Assembly: GCA_963558655.1 (NCBI GenBank)
Contig: CAUWHJ010000028.1
Coordinates: forward strand, 1 to 23,871
Direction of reading: 5' to 3'
Origin: UMGS1590 sp963558655
GTDB lineage: Bacteria; Bacillota; Peptococcia; Peptococcales; Peptococcaceae
DNA length: 23,871 nt
The notes beneath the pieces were generated by a model. It ran no database searches. It was not told the origin of the DNA and saw only the letters and a program-made list of their open reading frames with translations. Positions 21,869-23,871 of this stretch are shown here, in pieces. Within the stretch, counting starts at the first letter, position 1. Each line of letters opens with the position of its first letter. Position numbers and translations under genes: made by a program.

Positions 21869-22611
21869 CGTTTCTGACGCTTTTCTTTCTCTTTCTTCAA
21901 AAGTTTGCGCGTTTTCTTTAAGTCATGACGTTTTTTATAGAGCTGCAAACGTTCTGCCACACCGCCAAGACCATCGGTGACGTCTTCAATCACATTACCA
22001 ATCTGAGCGCTCATGGAAACAATCACATCGCCAGCCATGTGATTGATGTCCTTAAGCGAAGAAGGGTGCGATTTGCAGCGCAGGGCGTAATCTTCATCAT
22101 GCGGCAGCACATTCGCCGCATTGCCCATACTAGCGCCAATAGAAGCAAACAAAGGATCATCGTCAATGTCATCTTTTTCCTGTGCGGGTACTTTCTCAAC
22201 CGCATCTGCTTCAAGCACCGTTTCTCCTTCGTTTGGCAGCGTTTCGCTTTCAAGAACAGGTGCTTCTGTTTCTTTGAGCACATCTGTCAACACTTCGGCT
22301 GCATCGGCAAGTGCCTCTTCCAGCTCAGTCACCTCTTCTTGTGCTTCTTCAACGTTTTCTGCCACAGCTTCTACATTCTCTGTCACCTGCACGGTTTCTT
22401 CTGCAACATTTTCATCTGCGCCTACCGTTTTTTCCTCAACCACATCAGCCACAGGCGAAGCCGCTTCTTCCGCTTCGTTAATCCAACGGCGCAGCGTGCT
22501 GTAACCAATCTCAAGGTCTGCAGCACATTCCTTCATCGTTTTTTCAGGATGCTCCTTTGGATAGGCTACCGCCTTTTCCTTAAAGCCTTCCGGAAAAGTT
22601 CTCTTTGCCAT
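21865..22611 (-). CDS. Transposase-type HTH domain fused to an acidic linker and basic tail; unknown function
   Basis: Starting at the ATG at 22611, which follows AAGGAGG, the product has 248 residues in three parts. Residues 1-46 (KRTFPEGFKEKAVAY, then MKECAADLEIGYSTLRRWI) form a helix-turn-helix like the N-terminus of IS3-family transposases. Residues 47-155 are a low-complexity Glu/Val/Ala-rich acidic stretch. Residues 185-248 form a helical region (INHMAGDVIVSMSAQIGNVI) ending in a strongly basic tail (KKTRKLLKKEKEKRQKR). There is no DDE catalytic domain, and no inverted repeats were seen, so this is not an insertion sequence. It looks like a domesticated DNA-binding domain. It lies 25 bases after nadE and is probably in its operon. 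No function can be given. Confidence 0.8.
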   Translation of the reverse strand: MAKRTFPEGFKEKAVAYPKEHPEKTMKECAADLEIGYSTLRRWINEAEEAASPVADVVEEKTVGADENVAEETVQVTENVEAVAENVEEAQEEVTELEEALADAAEVLTDVLKETEAPVLESETLPNEGETVLEADAVEKVPAQEKDDIDDDPLFASIGASMGNAANVLPHDEDYALRCKSHPSSLKDINHMAGDVIVSMSAQIGNVIEDVTDGLGGVAERLQLYKKRHDLKKTRKLLKKEKEKRQKR

Positions 22612-22636
22612 AAAACCGCCTCCTTCCTCTTGCGTT

Positions 22637-23422
22637 TTATTTTTTGTAAACGTGTGCAATATCCTCAGCCACAATCGGGAAGCCCGGATTAAACATAGCA
22701 ATTCCCTGGAACTTAAAACGGCTCCCCCGATGCAGGCTGTCAATGCGTGCGCGCAAAGATTCTGGCACCTCACCAGTGCGAATATAGGTATTGAGCATTT
22801 CATAAGTAAATCCGAGCACATCTTCATCGGTCTTACCTGTCAGCCCGTCAGACGGTGGCTTCACAACAAGACGTTCTGGCAAGCCCAGCGCACGCCCCAG
22901 CTGAATCACCTCATCGGTGGTCAGCATGGCCAGCGGCGAAAATGCACCCGCCGTGTCGCCATACATCGTTGCATAGCCCACCCAATCTTCCGAAAGATTG
23001 GACGTATTCACCACCACAGCATCTAAGCTCTGCGCCACCGCATAGAGCAGTGTCATACGCACGCGCGGTGGCAGATTAAGCCGTGTCTGACGGCTCACCT
23101 CATCAAAAAAGCTACATTCAGAAAGTACATTGTAAAATGCCGTCGTCATGCCGGAAATATTGAGCGTTTCATGTGGAATCTCCAACGCCTCGCACAACTC
23201 CTGGGCATACTCAATATCGCTCTGTGCGCCGTCCGGCATCAGCACGCCGTACACGTGCTCACGCCCATACGCCGCCACGCAAAGCGCCGCCACCGTCGCA
23301 CTGTCCTTCCCACCGGAAATACCAACCACCGCATTTTTTGCGCCGATCGCCTGCAAACGCTCCTGCATCCAACGGATCAAATCGCTCTTTAATTGTTCAA
23401 GCTGAGTTTCAGATAATTTCAT
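22637..23422 (-). CDS. nadE: NAD synthetase, ammonia-dependent type
   Basis: NadE makes NAD from deamido-NAD, ATP and ammonia, the last step of NAD synthesis. The ATG at 23422 follows GGGGGAG; an in-frame start 15 codons upstream lies over the promoter and is rejected. The 261-residue product has the ATP-pyrophosphatase loop SGGKDS (36-41), NTSNLSEDWVGYATMYGD (a typical deamido-NAD and ammonia site) and PPSDGLTGKTDED. There is no N-terminal glutaminase domain, so it uses free ammonia. Divergence within the family is moderate but all main motifs are there. The HTH-acidic protein gene follows after 25 bases. Confidence 0.94.
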   Translation of the reverse strand: MKLSETQLEQLKSDLIRWMQERLQAIGAKNAVVGISGGKDSATVAALCVAAYGREHVYGVLMPDGAQSDIEYAQELCEALEIPHETLNISGMTTAFYNVLSECSFFDEVSRQTRLNLPPRVRMTLLYAVAQSLDAVVVNTSNLSEDWVGYATMYGDTAGAFSPLAMLTTDEVIQLGRALGLPERLVVKPPSDGLTGKTDEDVLGFTYEMLNTYIRTGEVPESLRARIDSLHRGSRFKFQGIAMFNPGFPIVAEDIAHVYKK

Positions 23423-23455
23423 TGGGCGCTCCCCCTGTTTTGAAGTCATATAGCT

Positions 23456-23484
23456 ATTGTAGACCAAAGTGCTCGTAAACGCAA
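23456..23484 (-). promoter_or_regulatory. Promoter of nadE
   Basis: TTGCGT (23484-23479), a 17-base spacer and TACAAT (23461-23456). Transcription would start near 23449, ahead of GGGGGAG and the ATG at 23422. Confidence 0.65.
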
Positions 23485-23535
23485 GCCACGCCCCTGCGAA
23501 GTGCTCTTATAAAATAACCTATAAAAAGAAATGAA

Positions 23536-23574
23536 TAAAAAACGACACAGCACCAAGCGTAAGCGCTGTGTCGT
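23536..23574 (-). terminator. Terminator of the SLH-domain protein gene
   Basis: A perfect 10-bp stem ACGACACAGC/GCTGTGTCGT (23542-23551, 23565-23574) with a partly paired loop, followed on the minus strand by a run of U residues (23542-23537). It begins 10 bases after the stop codon. Confidence 0.9.
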
Positions 23575-23584
23575 TTGTCACATT

Positions 23585-23871
23585 TTAGCGATCTTCCCAA
23601 TCGTTATCCAGCATGATTTTTGTCCATTCTTCCACCTTGTTGCCGTCTTCCTTAATCCACTCGTACTCATGGCCGTTCGTGGCTTCCTGCATATCTGCAT
23701 AGAACCAATCGCTTGGTTTGTTATCTGGCCAGGTTTTCATTTCGTCCGTTGGCAGGAGATGGTCTGCATCTGGCACGCGGCCCAAGGTGCGGTTGACGAT
23801 GGCGCAGGCTTCGGCGCGCGTGATGTTGTTGTTTGGTCGCACGCTGCCGTCTTCATAGCCACCAATTAAGC
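23585..23871 (-). CDS. C-terminal end of an SLH-domain surface protein (5' part beyond the window)
   Basis: Only the last 94 codons are present; the frame is open to the right edge. The visible part is the end of an S-layer homology domain: GGYEDGSVRPNNNITRAEA, then CAIVNRTLGR, the WPDNKPSDWFYADMQEATNG stretch and a short acidic end NDWEDR. SLH domains bind secondary polymers on the cell wall, so the whole protein is likely an exported, wall-attached protein with SLH repeats at its C-terminus. The EATNGHEYE type of ending is common in surface proteins of anaerobic Bacillota. What the N-terminal part does cannot be seen. A GTG within this stretch is not taken as a start because the domain continues upstream. 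Confidence 0.88.
   Translation of the reverse strand, partial: LIGGYEDGSVRPNNNITRAEACAIVNRTLGRVPDADHLLPTDEMKTWPDNKPSDWFYADMQEATNGHEYEWIKEDGNKVEEWTKIMLDNDWEDR

Noticed and set aside
21865..22611. Insertion sequence or remnant around the HTH gene
   Set aside because: No DDE domain, no second transposase frame, and no terminal inverted repeats or target duplication were seen on either side.
1..23871. CRISPR arrays, tRNA or rRNA genes
   Set aside because: No regularly spaced repeats, cloverleaf or conserved rRNA segments were found on reading the intergenic regions.

Overview
The window is a piece of a bacterial chromosome of moderate GC content with short gaps, clear Shine-Dalgarno sequences and sigma-A type promoters. 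The gene set points to the Bacillota (Firmicutes). It includes a long-form hibernation factor, the secA-prfB pair, an SLH surface protein with an EATNGHEYE-type end, a FeoB-associated Cys-rich small protein, a second EF-G-like GTPase and a MocR regulator. I cannot place the genus. Most genes lie on the minus strand. No rRNA, tRNA, CRISPR array or intact insertion sequence was seen.

Layout by coordinate. 1-2049: type I restriction-modification genes hsdM and hsdS (minus; hsdS runs off the left edge). 2298-3389: ychF (plus). 3517-7366: secA followed by prfB (minus). 7704-8665: an ArsR-type regulator and the hibernation factor hpf (plus). 8712-9161: a DUF2867-type protein. 9307-10360: the rpsF-ssb-rpsR operon with a candidate S6:S18 leader. 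10468-12629: an aspartate/glutamate racemase-family gene divergent from a MocR regulator, sharing a palindromic intergenic region. 12682-14869: pta, acpP and trmO (minus). 14949-18064: an EF-G-like translation GTPase and an unrecognised coiled-coil protein. 18208-20696: the ferrous iron operon feoA-feoB plus a 56-residue Cys-rich protein. 20899-23422: mntP, a small membrane protein, a transposase-type HTH fused to an acidic linker, and nadE. 23585-23871: the C-terminal end of an SLH-domain surface protein.

Working together: much of the window is housekeeping translation and secretion (RF2, SecA, YchF, HPF, S6, S18, EF-G-like, TrmO, SSB). Metal handling (Feo, MntP) sits beside it. The parts most worth a second look are the regulated pair racemase/MocR, the cysteine-free ArsR protein with a 12-2-12 dyad in its own leader, the EF-G paralogue with Tyr in place of the catalytic His, the HTH-acidic fusion behind nadE, and the sharp drop in GC from hsdM to hsdS.
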